A stretch of DNA of 22,014 bases from a virus: IMG/VR virus record IMGVR_UViG_3300008120_000525, positions 1 through 22,014 of that record. One strand, given 5' to 3'. Below the pieces are notes generated by a model. It was not told the origin of the DNA. It saw nothing but the letters and a program-made list of their open reading frames with translations, and searched no databases. Positions 15,200 to 22,014 of the stretch are shown here, one piece after another. Numbering within the stretch: position 1 is the stretch's first letter; each line of letters starts with the position of its first letter. A program made the translations under genes and the position numbers.

Positions 15200-16164
15200 A
15201 CTGCAGCTAATTTCTTAGTTTTCAACTTACCTTCGAGAGTCAGAAGCATGTCCTGATTATCATCGTCAGCAAGCATTTTAATTAAATCATCTTCATCTTT
15301 AGCTACTTCAAACTCACCCTCATACACCTTACCATTAGGTTTAGATCTGTATATAGAATGTGTAAGAGCTTGTTTCACTAAGTCTTTGATATGGAGTAAG
15401 TTATCCTTCATGTCTGCAAAGCGTGTGAACACTTCAACAGGATTAAGTCCCTGATACTTACCGTTTTTAAACTCGGTTTGTTTGAGGACATTATCTACAA
15501 GGTTGTAAACTGCTTCCTCTTTAGTATCATCAGTTACAGGTAATCCCAACAGACGTGCCACTTTTCTTTTTCTTTCAGGAGTCATGCTGTCAAACTTAAC
15601 AATAGCTTTGTTAATCATTTGTTTCTTCTTGAACAAAACAGCATTTTCAATCTCTTCGTCTGCTACATAGAATTGTGTATCAGCAGGATATTCACCACGC
15701 TCCCAAGCCTGATAAGAGCTTGCAATTGTTGGATGAACACGTAACCAAGAGAATGCTAATTCCTGAAAAGGAATAGAAAGATCGAAAAAGTTATCACCAT
15801 CAAGTAATTTTACAGGCTGTACATGCAATGTATCATCTGTAGATGTTGATAATCCATAGTTCCAGAAACTAGAACGAGGACCTAAGTTAACATCACCAAG
15901 AGCAACTTGTAATCTTTCTCTTAGAGCTGTTACACGCTCAATCTCCATTTCTCTCTCAAGAGGATCAGAGATTCTGCGAATGTAAGCAGCGTTTGGATCA
16001 AGTCCTGTCCTATACTGACCATCAAGTTCTTTATAAGGATACTTGAATACACCAGTACCAGGAATACGTGTTAAGCCTTTAAGTGAAAGACCACCTTGCA
16101 TTGTTTGAAGTTGAGAGTTGTTATACTCTTTCTTAAGTGTTGAGATTTTACCTAACTTACCCAT
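15196..16164 (-). CDS. Conserved crAss-like head-region protein (322 aa)
   Basis: I choose ATG at 16164 (MGKLGKISTLKKEYNN, 322 residues). The longer frame to 16233 would run through the structured RNA region and adds non-conserved, Cys/Arg-rich residues. The chosen start is preceded by AATAAACTACAT, the same leader as the scaffold gene. Residues 1-60 are basic with GLTRIPGTGVFKYPYKEL. A helical segment (PLEREMEIERVTALRERLQV) follows. The centre has FWNYGLSTSTDD and IPFQELAFSWLRVHPTI, and the C-terminal half is charged and helical (TPERKRKVARLLGLPV), ending in Lys-rich LEGKLKTKKLAAV. I recall this as a conserved family just downstream of the crAss-like MCP, but I do not know its exact role. 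It overlaps the next start as ATGA. Confidence 0.8.
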   Translation of the reverse strand: MGKLGKISTLKKEYNNSQLQTMQGGLSLKGLTRIPGTGVFKYPYKELDGQYRTGLDPNAAYIRRISDPLEREMEIERVTALRERLQVALGDVNLGPRSSFWNYGLSTSTDDTLHVQPVKLLDGDNFFDLSIPFQELAFSWLRVHPTIASSYQAWERGEYPADTQFYVADEEIENAVLFKKKQMINKAIVKFDSMTPERKRKVARLLGLPVTDDTKEEAVYNLVDNVLKQTEFKNGKYQGLNPVEVFTRFADMKDNLLHIKDLVKQALTHSIYRSKPNGKVYEGEFEVAKDEDDLIKMLADDDNQDMLLTLEGKLKTKKLAAV

Positions 16165-16189
16165 ATGTAGTTTATTTATTTGGTTTTGT

Positions 16190-16335
16190 TTGCAGAGTGA
16201 TTCCCACCGAAGGGACCTGCAATTGGGAGACACCCCAATTCAACACTCTGTAGAGTTGAGAAGAGCTCCCCCACATTGAAGTGGGGGGCATTCTCTCCTC
16301 GGTAGATTATAAGAACAGCTCTTGCTGTATTCTTA
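16190..16335 (-). promoter_or_regulatory. Highly structured RNA region between MCP and the next gene
   Basis: Read as minus-strand RNA, this stretch holds four stems in succession. (1) Directly after the MCP stop at 16310-16335: TAAGAA-CAGC with GCTG-TTCTTA and a 2-nt bulge. (2) 16268-16287: CCCCCAC with GTGGGGG, extended by a GAGAA/TTCTC-type outer stem. (3) 16221-16240: AATTGGG with CCCAATT. (4) 16190-16222: TTGCAG with CTGCAA around an inner TCCC/GGGA. No TTTG/TAnnTTTG promoter is seen. It is a likely terminator and processing zone, or stabilising 3' structure for MCP mRNA. Confidence 0.7.
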
Positions 16336-17889
16336 TTAGAATTGTGGGATCTCTTCGATCAACACTGTACGAGACAAGTCCTCAATGAATACATCACAAC
16401 GATCCTTCATCCAGATTTCATATCCTGGGAATTTGTTCGCAGAGCTCATACCCTGAGACTTAGCAAAGCCTAAGTGGTGGCGAGTTCCATCGATATATCC
16501 CCAAGTCATAGAAGGTGCACCCTTCATACGAACTTCACGGATGTTATTAACCATAGAACCATCAGACATTGGAGATACGTCGAACACCATGAATACTGGA
16601 GTTGACTTCTTGTTCTGTCCAAATTCTAGGTTAGATTGTGGAAGGTCAAGTTCTTTCAAGTGAATAAGTTCAACACGACCTGTTTCACGTGTAACCATTG
16701 CATCGAATGCAAAGTTATAAGTGATGTGTTGTCCTTCTCCTTGCATGTAACGGTTTCCGCTATCAGCCATGAAGGTAAGACCACTGTTCAAAGCGTCTGT
16801 CTTCAAAGCTTGTTGGAACACGTCAAAACCTGCTTCGTTAGTGTACATTTTAACACGACGATCTTTAACATCCACACGACGATAGAACAGATCACCAAAG
16901 ACAGCACGGATTAAGTTCGCAGTGAACTCACCACGGTTATACTGTACAAGGTTACCGTTGTTACGCATACGGTGGTAAACACCAGCTGAAGTACGCTTCA
17001 ACTCTTGCTTAGATCCGTTAGTCTTAACAGTACCAGGCTTGCTCCAAATCATACGCTTAACTTTCAACTCAAGCATAGACTTACGCATCCAGAATTCAAT
17101 AAATGGCTCCCATTTAACATCATTACGAGTTAAAGGAAGTTGGTTACGACGCTGAGGTGCATATACTAGGATATCCAAAGGACGACCAGCAGAATCACGC
17201 ATCATTTTGTCATCAGCCCACTCAGTGATTTTGTGCTCAAAACCATATGCAGAACCTAAAGATTCAAACATTGTGATTTGCTCACCCAAACGAGGAAGAC
17301 CTAACAAATCTTGATCGAATTCACCAATTGCAGCATCAACCAACTCAAGTTCGATACCTACTTGTAAGAAAGTAGAGCTAACGAAATCTACAGTTGGGTT
17401 ATCACTAACCAAAGTGAAGCTATAAAGGAAGCCCATGTTCCAAGGAACTGGATCCTTAATAACGTAGAAACGAGGACCATACTGACGAGAACCTACAGAA
17501 ATGATAGCGTTCTTAGAGAACTCATTTGTGTCAAGTACCAGTTGGAACTCTTGACCATCGATACCAGGCTTCTGCAACTCTTGAGTGGCAGTTGGAACAT
17601 CAATGATTTTAGGGAATTTGTACGGAACAGCTACTTGCCATTTCCAAGCATCGCTATTATTATCAATGTAATAAGGCGTGCTTTTGTTGATCATGTCAAG
17701 AAAGTCATTGCTGTAAAGAGAGCTCTGAGTATAAAGACTGATTATCTTTTTATCGTAATCAGCAGGCTCAGTTGAGTGGAAGCTCTCCAGGTGGTTAGCA
17801 TCAGTCAGCTTACCTACAGCACGCTTGTCCATAGAAGCGACACGAGCATACGTAAAGCCAGTTAGACCTGGGATTGTTTGAATTGCCAT
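16336..17889 (-). CDS. Major capsid protein (crAss-like, HK97-fold expected)
   Basis: At 517 residues and in the right position, this matches the crAss-like MCP family: an N-terminus with GLTGFTYARVASMDKR, then KIISLYTQSSLYSNDFLDMI, VPYKFPKI and VGSRQYGPRFYVI, and later FDVFQQALKTDAL, YNFAFDAMV and a C-terminus with GYEIWMKDRCDVFIEDLSRT. The HK97 fold is expected from the family, not shown by the sequence alone. It would assemble the icosahedral head around the scaffold-like protein encoded just upstream. Codons look more regular and GC-richer than those of neighbouring fibre genes, fitting high expression. The start lies 28 nt after the scaffold stop behind an A-rich leader, and a dense hairpin region follows the TAA. 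Confidence 0.85.
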   Translation of the reverse strand: MAIQTIPGLTGFTYARVASMDKRAVGKLTDANHLESFHSTEPADYDKKIISLYTQSSLYSNDFLDMINKSTPYYIDNNSDAWKWQVAVPYKFPKIIDVPTATQELQKPGIDGQEFQLVLDTNEFSKNAIISVGSRQYGPRFYVIKDPVPWNMGFLYSFTLVSDNPTVDFVSSTFLQVGIELELVDAAIGEFDQDLLGLPRLGEQITMFESLGSAYGFEHKITEWADDKMMRDSAGRPLDILVYAPQRRNQLPLTRNDVKWEPFIEFWMRKSMLELKVKRMIWSKPGTVKTNGSKQELKRTSAGVYHRMRNNGNLVQYNRGEFTANLIRAVFGDLFYRRVDVKDRRVKMYTNEAGFDVFQQALKTDALNSGLTFMADSGNRYMQGEGQHITYNFAFDAMVTRETGRVELIHLKELDLPQSNLEFGQNKKSTPVFMVFDVSPMSDGSMVNNIREVRMKGAPSMTWGYIDGTRHHLGFAKSQGMSSANKFPGYEIWMKDRCDVFIEDLSRTVLIEEIPQF

Positions 17890-17917
17890 TTTTTATTCTT
17901 TTGTGTTTATGAAAAAA

Positions 17918-19198
17918 TTATAAAAACCATGAATTTTGTTTAGAAGGCTGAGAGCCACCGCTAGATTTAGTCTTAGTTACCTGTCTAGCTACTTCCCCAA
18001 ACAGCTCGTTAGATTTCTTTGTAACGCCTGTTTTTTGGATGGTAGATAATGTAGGATCTTTTTCTAGGATCTTTAATAGCAGTGCAACCTTTACTTTAGT
18101 TGCATGGTTTTCAGGTCTTTTCAACTCTAAGATGGTCTTATCAAAGTCTGTGAGAGTTTCTCCTGATGCTGTTTTGTATTTATCTACCAGCAGGAAGTCT
18201 TGTAGTTCATTTGCCAACTTAGGGTTGATGGGTATTCCGTCAAACTCCTTTGATTTCAACTTGTCCTGTAGGACTTGTTGAACATTATTAATATACTGAT
18301 TCTTAATAGCTTGTTTCTGTTGTAGCTCTTGCTCAGCCTTTTGCTCCATTTGGGCAAGTTTCTGGGCTTCCTTCTTAACAAGCACTTTGTGGTGCTTTGT
18401 CGCTACACTTTCCAGATCGCCATAGTTCTTGAGTCTTTCAACCTCTGTATCGATGTCTTCAGGCTCAAATCCCTGATCAGCTAGAGCTTGTTTAATTACT
18501 GACACTTGGTTATTCTCTTGTGAGAGATCCATGTCAGAAAAGCTCACTACGTTATTATATGCACCAAAATATTCTTTTGGATTAACGCCTTTTACGAATA
18601 TAGCCTCGAACGCTTGTTGATAATCTTCACCAAATTGACCAATGAAGTTGTTCACCACCTCTATAGCTCCTTTCTTCTTTTCCTCTTGGAAGCGTTCCAA
18701 GAATTGTTCAGGAGTTGAGATGTCTATATCTTCTTCATCTTCATCTTTAGAAAAAACACCTAGTTTAAATAGGTCACGAGAAAGTGCAGTGAATTGACTC
18801 ACTTGTTCATCTCCTTCTTCTTCTTCAGATTCAGTTTCTTCAGCAGCAGGTTTGTCTGCAGCAGGAGCTTTCTTCTTAACTGGTTGAGGATCAACATCTT
18901 CTGCATCCTCTTCCTCTTCACTAGAATTATCTCCTAGGAAGCTAGAAATCAGGTCTTGACCGCTAGGTTCTTTACCATCTTCTTTTGGAACAATCTCCTT
19001 ACCTTTTGGAACATCAGGTTTTGGATCTGGAGTGGCAGGTTCTACTTCTTTTACAATCTTCTGAATATCATCAGGACTACCTGTAGATGTTTCAGGAGAC
19101 ATAAGGTCATTAAGAAGTTCTGCATTTCCAGCACCCATTTCCATAGTATTCTCAATACTAAAGTTGCCAAATGATGGCATATCAAGGTTCTCAGCCAT
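17918..19198 (-). CDS. Scaffolding-like acidic coiled-coil protein
   Basis: The 426-residue protein lies directly before MCP, where scaffolds usually sit. Residues 1-160 are low-complexity and strongly acidic with Pro and Lys patches (NSSEEEEDAEDVDPQP, TESEEEEGDEQ, SKDEDEEDIDI). From about 160 it becomes helical (FLERFQEEKKKGAIEVVNNF), with a Gln/Lys coiled coil (KKEAQKLAQMEQKAEQELQQ) near 270-295, and ends in a Lys/Ser-rich tail (TKSSGGSQPSKQNSWFL). No fold is recognisable to me, and the scaffold role is inferred from composition and neighbours. The start at 19198 is fixed by the leader AATAAACTACATATGG, identical to that of the 322-aa gene, and lies about 30 nt from a candidate promoter. 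Confidence 0.75.
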   Translation of the reverse strand: MAENLDMPSFGNFSIENTMEMGAGNAELLNDLMSPETSTGSPDDIQKIVKEVEPATPDPKPDVPKGKEIVPKEDGKEPSGQDLISSFLGDNSSEEEEDAEDVDPQPVKKKAPAADKPAAEETESEEEEGDEQVSQFTALSRDLFKLGVFSKDEDEEDIDISTPEQFLERFQEEKKKGAIEVVNNFIGQFGEDYQQAFEAIFVKGVNPKEYFGAYNNVVSFSDMDLSQENNQVSVIKQALADQGFEPEDIDTEVERLKNYGDLESVATKHHKVLVKKEAQKLAQMEQKAEQELQQKQAIKNQYINNVQQVLQDKLKSKEFDGIPINPKLANELQDFLLVDKYKTASGETLTDFDKTILELKRPENHATKVKVALLLKILEKDPTLSTIQKTGVTKKSNELFGEVARQVTKTKSSGGSQPSKQNSWFL

Positions 19199-19214
19199 AT
19201 GTAGTTTATTTTTC
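19199..19214 (-). promoter_or_regulatory. Repeated start-site leader AATAAACTACAT before the scaffold gene
   Basis: The 16 bases AATAAACTACATATGG, which include the start codon, occur here and at 16161-16176 before the 322-aa gene. Both sites follow a gap rather than an overlap. No Shine-Dalgarno is present; an A-rich leader is typical of Bacteroidetes. Confidence 0.55.
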
Positions 19215-19229
19215 TTGGTTTATGAAACG

Positions 19230-19260
19230 TAAAAGTAGATAAAACGTATTGAATAGCAAA
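19230..19260 (-). promoter_or_regulatory. Bacteroidetes-type promoter for scaffold-MCP
   Basis: Minus-strand TTTG (19257-19260), 19 nt, then TACTTTTA (19230-19237) fits the Bacteroidetes sigma pattern with A instead of G at the end of the -7 element, as at 10296-10328. It lies in the only sizeable gap upstream of the scaffold gene. Confidence 0.6.
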
Positions 19261-19318
19261 GAGTTAATACAGTATATCAGTGGTTTTCACAGATAATATA
19301 GCATTAATATTTTTTAAT

Positions 19319-19849
19319 CTAATCAAGTTTGTTTATAACCGTGTCGTTTATTATTCTGAAGCTACGAATTGGAGCAATGTCTGTAAGTGTAACTTGTTGA
19401 ATCTCAACTCCCCACTTCTTAGCTTCCACCCTAACCTTCTTAGTCAAAAGGTTGTCCATTTCAGGATCAATACATTGTTCTAACGAGGATGATATTACAA
19501 TATTCTTAATGATAGACTGGGTCATATCAGCAAGAGCATCCTGAGCATCAAACACCTCTAATAGAAATGTTTTAACATCAGCAATCCTATATTTAATCAC
19601 TCCCTTCACAACAATGTTCTGTTTATCCTGTGTATATAAGGACTGAGGAGCTAAACTGAGAGTGGTAACAACAACATGTTGTGGTATCACCTCATCAAAT
19701 ATAGGAATCTTGAGATGAAATCCTGGGCCCAATACCTTCCTAAAATGCCCACTTCTTAATAGAACTGCCTGTTCATAGTTGGGAATAATCACTGCAGGAG
19801 TAAGGTAATTAAACCATTCAACTATTATATCTATTAGTTTATCAAACAT
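19319..19849 (-). CDS. Short SPFH/band-7 (stomatin-prohibitin-HflK/C-like) protein
   Basis: The 176 residues form an SPFH domain: a hydrophobic N-terminal segment (MFDKLIDIIVEWFNYLTPAV), VLGPGFHLKIPIFDEVIPQH near 39-58, then TQDKQNIVVKGVIKYRI, and later KWGVEIQQVTLTDIAP near 145-160. Family proteins form membrane-associated rings; HflK/C surrounds the FtsH protease. Cellular members usually exceed 250 residues and carry a long C-terminal coiled coil, which is missing here. The start overlaps the portal stop (TAATG), so it is made with the portal, and the gene ends in TAG, the only TAG stop in the window. A promoter-containing gap follows. The role is unknown to me; membrane docking during assembly or action on the host FtsH complex are inferences. 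Confidence 0.88.
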   Translation of the reverse strand: MFDKLIDIIVEWFNYLTPAVIIPNYEQAVLLRSGHFRKVLGPGFHLKIPIFDEVIPQHVVVTTLSLAPQSLYTQDKQNIVVKGVIKYRIADVKTFLLEVFDAQDALADMTQSIIKNIVISSSLEQCIDPEMDNLLTKKVRVEAKKWGVEIQQVTLTDIAPIRSFRIINDTVINKLD

Positions 19850-22014
19850 TATTTAGGTTTTTTAGCACGACCTTTAGCATTCTCTTTAGCGATAGCTAGA
19901 TCGTTCTTCTGATTCTCACGATCCACTTGTAACTTCTCCCTTTCGAGAGCAATCTTTTCAGCAGCCAGTCTGTTCTTGGTATTAAGGTCAGCCATCTTTG
20001 CCTGGTAGTCTCTAGTAGTTCTTTCTTGTTCTGCATTTAACTTACTGATTTCCAATACATCAGGAGTACCAGTTTTGTCTACATCAGATAGAGGACCCAT
20101 GTTCTTTGCCTCAGCAGCAATCAAAGCAATCTCTTTCTTGTTGATACGATCAAGTTCGTTCTGATAATTCTGATTAGCTATATCTTGTTCTTTCTGTATC
20201 TGAGCTTGTTGAAGTTGAGCCTGAGCAATCTGACCTTGTTGTTCAACTTGCTGTTGCTGAATCTGAAGCTTCTGCTGTTCCATAGCCTCTTGCTTATCAC
20301 GTAAATCTTTGAACACCTTCTTCATAGCTCTCATAGACTTAGTGCTGTACAGCTCAATCACATCGTACAATGATCCACCATTCTGCATCAAAGGTTGAGC
20401 CAATTGACGCAGTTCATTAAACATTTGTGTATCCTCAGGACGATTTGTCAAGAATACCTTCAGGTCACGGAATCTTAAGTCTGATCCATTTACAGATACA
20501 AATGCTGACTCACCTTCGCTAGTAATATAACTAAGAGTGGACTGAGGCTTCTTAGATTCTACATACAGAGCAGCATCTATAATTGCTTGATAGAGCTGAC
20601 CCATAACATATTCATGAGCCACAAACCAAGGCTCTGTTTGAGCATAAGATTGTGACACAGCTGTATTTACACCTGTAGCAGATTCACTAGCTGTAATAGA
20701 TCCCATACGCTGCCTACTCATACCTACTAGTTCCCAACACTCATTCTTAAGTTGCTGAGCTAATGTATAACGAGACTGTATCTCTTGTGTACGTGTAAGG
20801 TCAATATCCCTAAACTGGTTGAATGAGCTTGGGGATTTTAGGTTCTCAGGGCTATCATCAATAAAGACAACACCTCTGTTTCTAGCTTCCATTTCCCAGA
20901 TGTCCAATGCATCTTGAGCATCACCATCCTTAGGAACAGGAATGTGTCTGATGGATGTCAAATACACCTTACCCACTTCCTTCTCAAGAAGCTTGTAAAG
21001 CTGGTTCATACATACATTATATAACACCTGGAAAGGCTTCATCAAGTCAACTAGACTCTTTGCCTCTGTATTCTTCACCTCGTATGTGATACCTATGATA
21101 GGACAGTAGTTTAGAAGTTTGAATGGTTTAACGTGGTAGATATCTGGACCAATCTTGATTCCCTGATACCACTGGTTAATCCATCCCCATTCTAGAGATT
21201 GCTGTGTTGGCATAGTGCCAGACTTATAGTTCTCATCTACCAATACTGATTGCTCATTACCAAGCTCATCAATATAGATGAGTTTACCAATCTTCTTCTT
21301 ACTTAACCAGTAGCAGCGAACAACAACATACTTATAACCGAATGAACTAACATTTGACGTTAGACCTAAGAAGTCTTTAAGACCATCATTGTTCTCCTTC
21401 ATTTCACTCTCGATAATCATACGAGTTTGAAGAACCAGTGGATCAAATGTATCATAGGTAACTGAGTCAATACCAGGAACAGCATTAGGATTACCTAGAT
21501 TGGATTCACGGACGTTAATAAGTCCATAGTCTTGGAGAGAACTTCTTAGATGGTCTATTTCTTCTTTAGTAAGGTCTGGTATGCTTTCAATGATTTCTGA
21601 AAGTTCCATAACCTGTACTGTACCAGCGGCATAAGCCCCCTGAGCTCTACCTGTAGGATCAGAGATGTACTTTCTATCAGGAGTTGTAAGAAACCAAGTG
21701 TTTTTTGGATTAGCAACCTCGATATTAAAACCGAGTTTAGAATTGTCTTCATATATATGATAGAACTCTCTTCCAGAAATTAGTATATCACGAAATGCAT
21801 CTTCGCTTTTTTCCTTCAGATTGAATTCAGCTTTCTGACATGTTAGAATATGGTTAGCCCACTTTTCAGCTACAGATGTATAGCTATCCAATGTGTCTTG
21901 CACTTCATCCATAGTCATCTGGTTAACTTCCTCATCAGGAATCTCTTCTCCCTTAATAGCTGCATTTTGTAATATTTGCTGTTTAGCTTTTCCTATTATA
22001 TATTCATGCAGAAT
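19849..22014 (-). CDS. Portal protein, 5'-partial
   Basis: The frame is open through the right edge: codons upstream of the ATG at 21918 continue without a stop (LHEYIIGKAKQQILQ visible at 21970-22011), so the true start is outside the window and 721 residues are visible. The sequence matches crAss-like portals: YNVCMNQLYKLLEKEVGKVY, RNRGVVFIDDSPENLK, MSRQRMGSITASESATGV and FLTNRPEDTQMFNELRQL. The portal would form the dodecameric DNA gate at one head vertex. The last ~150 residues are an unusually Gln/Lys/Glu-rich coiled coil (KLQIQQQQVEQQGQIAQAQL), ending in basic NAKGRAKKPK, perhaps a barrel extension or a scaffold or DNA contact. Its TAA overlaps the SPFH start. Confidence 0.87.
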   Translation of the reverse strand: MLHEYIIGKAKQQILQNAAIKGEEIPDEEVNQMTMDEVQDTLDSYTSVAEKWANHILTCQKAEFNLKEKSEDAFRDILISGREFYHIYEDNSKLGFNIEVANPKNTWFLTTPDRKYISDPTGRAQGAYAAGTVQVMELSEIIESIPDLTKEEIDHLRSSLQDYGLINVRESNLGNPNAVPGIDSVTYDTFDPLVLQTRMIIESEMKENNDGLKDFLGLTSNVSSFGYKYVVVRCYWLSKKKIGKLIYIDELGNEQSVLVDENYKSGTMPTQQSLEWGWINQWYQGIKIGPDIYHVKPFKLLNYCPIIGITYEVKNTEAKSLVDLMKPFQVLYNVCMNQLYKLLEKEVGKVYLTSIRHIPVPKDGDAQDALDIWEMEARNRGVVFIDDSPENLKSPSSFNQFRDIDLTRTQEIQSRYTLAQQLKNECWELVGMSRQRMGSITASESATGVNTAVSQSYAQTEPWFVAHEYVMGQLYQAIIDAALYVESKKPQSTLSYITSEGESAFVSVNGSDLRFRDLKVFLTNRPEDTQMFNELRQLAQPLMQNGGSLYDVIELYSTKSMRAMKKVFKDLRDKQEAMEQQKLQIQQQQVEQQGQIAQAQLQQAQIQKEQDIANQNYQNELDRINKKEIALIAAEAKNMGPLSDVDKTGTPDVLEISKLNAEQERTTRDYQAKMADLNTKNRLAAEKIALEREKLQVDRENQKNDLAIAKENAKGRAKKPK

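Noticed and set aside
16165-16233. N-terminal extension of the 322-aa protein to 16233
   Set aside because: It would translate through the hairpins and adds unconserved residues; the ATG at 16164 has the leader found at the scaffold gene.
17890-17917. Separate promoter for the MCP gene
   Set aside because: The 28-nt gap is A-rich and lacks a TTTG element at the right distance, so MCP is probably transcribed from the promoter at 19230-19260.
19275-19295. Weak hairpin downstream of the SPFH gene as a terminator
   Set aside because: Only about 7 bp with an internal mismatch and no T-run after it; not convincing.
1-22014. Stop-codon reassignment (TAG or TGA), known in some crAss-like phages
   Set aside because: Genes end in TAA, TGA or TAG at sensible places and families have expected lengths, so the standard bacterial code fits.

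Overview
This window reads as the virion-morphogenesis half of a crAss-like (Crassvirales-type) podovirus of a Bacteroidetes host. The call rests on a gene set I recognise in order: portal, scaffold-like acidic protein, major capsid protein (MCP), several conserved small head/neck families, P22 gp4-like and other ring-type proteins, and a giant 'stabilization'/tail-muzzle protein. These assignments are from memory of the families; no database search was run. Host evidence is indirect: start sites are A/T-rich and mostly lack Shine-Dalgarno sequences, and two intergenic regions carry Bacteroidetes-type promoters (-33 TTTG, -7 TAnnTTTR). Stops are mainly TAA, with two TGA and one TAG, so I see no sign of the stop reassignment known in some gut crAss-like phages.

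Every credible gene is on the minus strand, so transcription runs from the right edge (22014) to the left edge (1). Right to left: portal (open at the right edge), a short SPFH/band-7 protein, a 120-nt promoter gap, scaffold-like protein, MCP, a 171-nt highly structured RNA region, two conserved head/neck proteins (322 and 243 aa), a 389-aa structural protein with a Thr-rich tail, a hairpin, a conserved 187-aa protein, a 50-aa Cys-rich microprotein, an 88-aa protein, two fibre-like proteins sharing an anchor motif, a strong rho-independent terminator, a promoter, a metallophosphoesterase, three ring/neck-type proteins (242, 158, 324 aa), the 1658-aa muzzle, two proteins sharing an N-terminal domain (202 and 288 aa), and a gene running off the left edge.

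Most genes are joined by TAATG or ATGA overlaps or gaps of only a few bases, implying long coupled transcripts. The visible breaks are the SPFH/scaffold gap (promoter), MCP/322-aa gap (hairpins), 389/187-aa gap (hairpin), and the 215-aa/phosphoesterase gap (terminator plus promoter). No terminase, integrase, lysis gene, polymerase, tRNA or CRISPR is visible.

The most distinctive signal is a set of Thr/Ser-rich linkers encoded by degenerate ACN repeats in four different virion genes. They join display-type domains, interrupt the conserved muzzle core, and in two proteins form the extreme C-terminus. At the muzzle end a single TAA separates such a linker from an in-frame ORF that begins with a domain shared with the next gene. 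This suggests a modular surface-display system built by domain shuffling at repeat linkers, possibly with readthrough or recent gene splitting.
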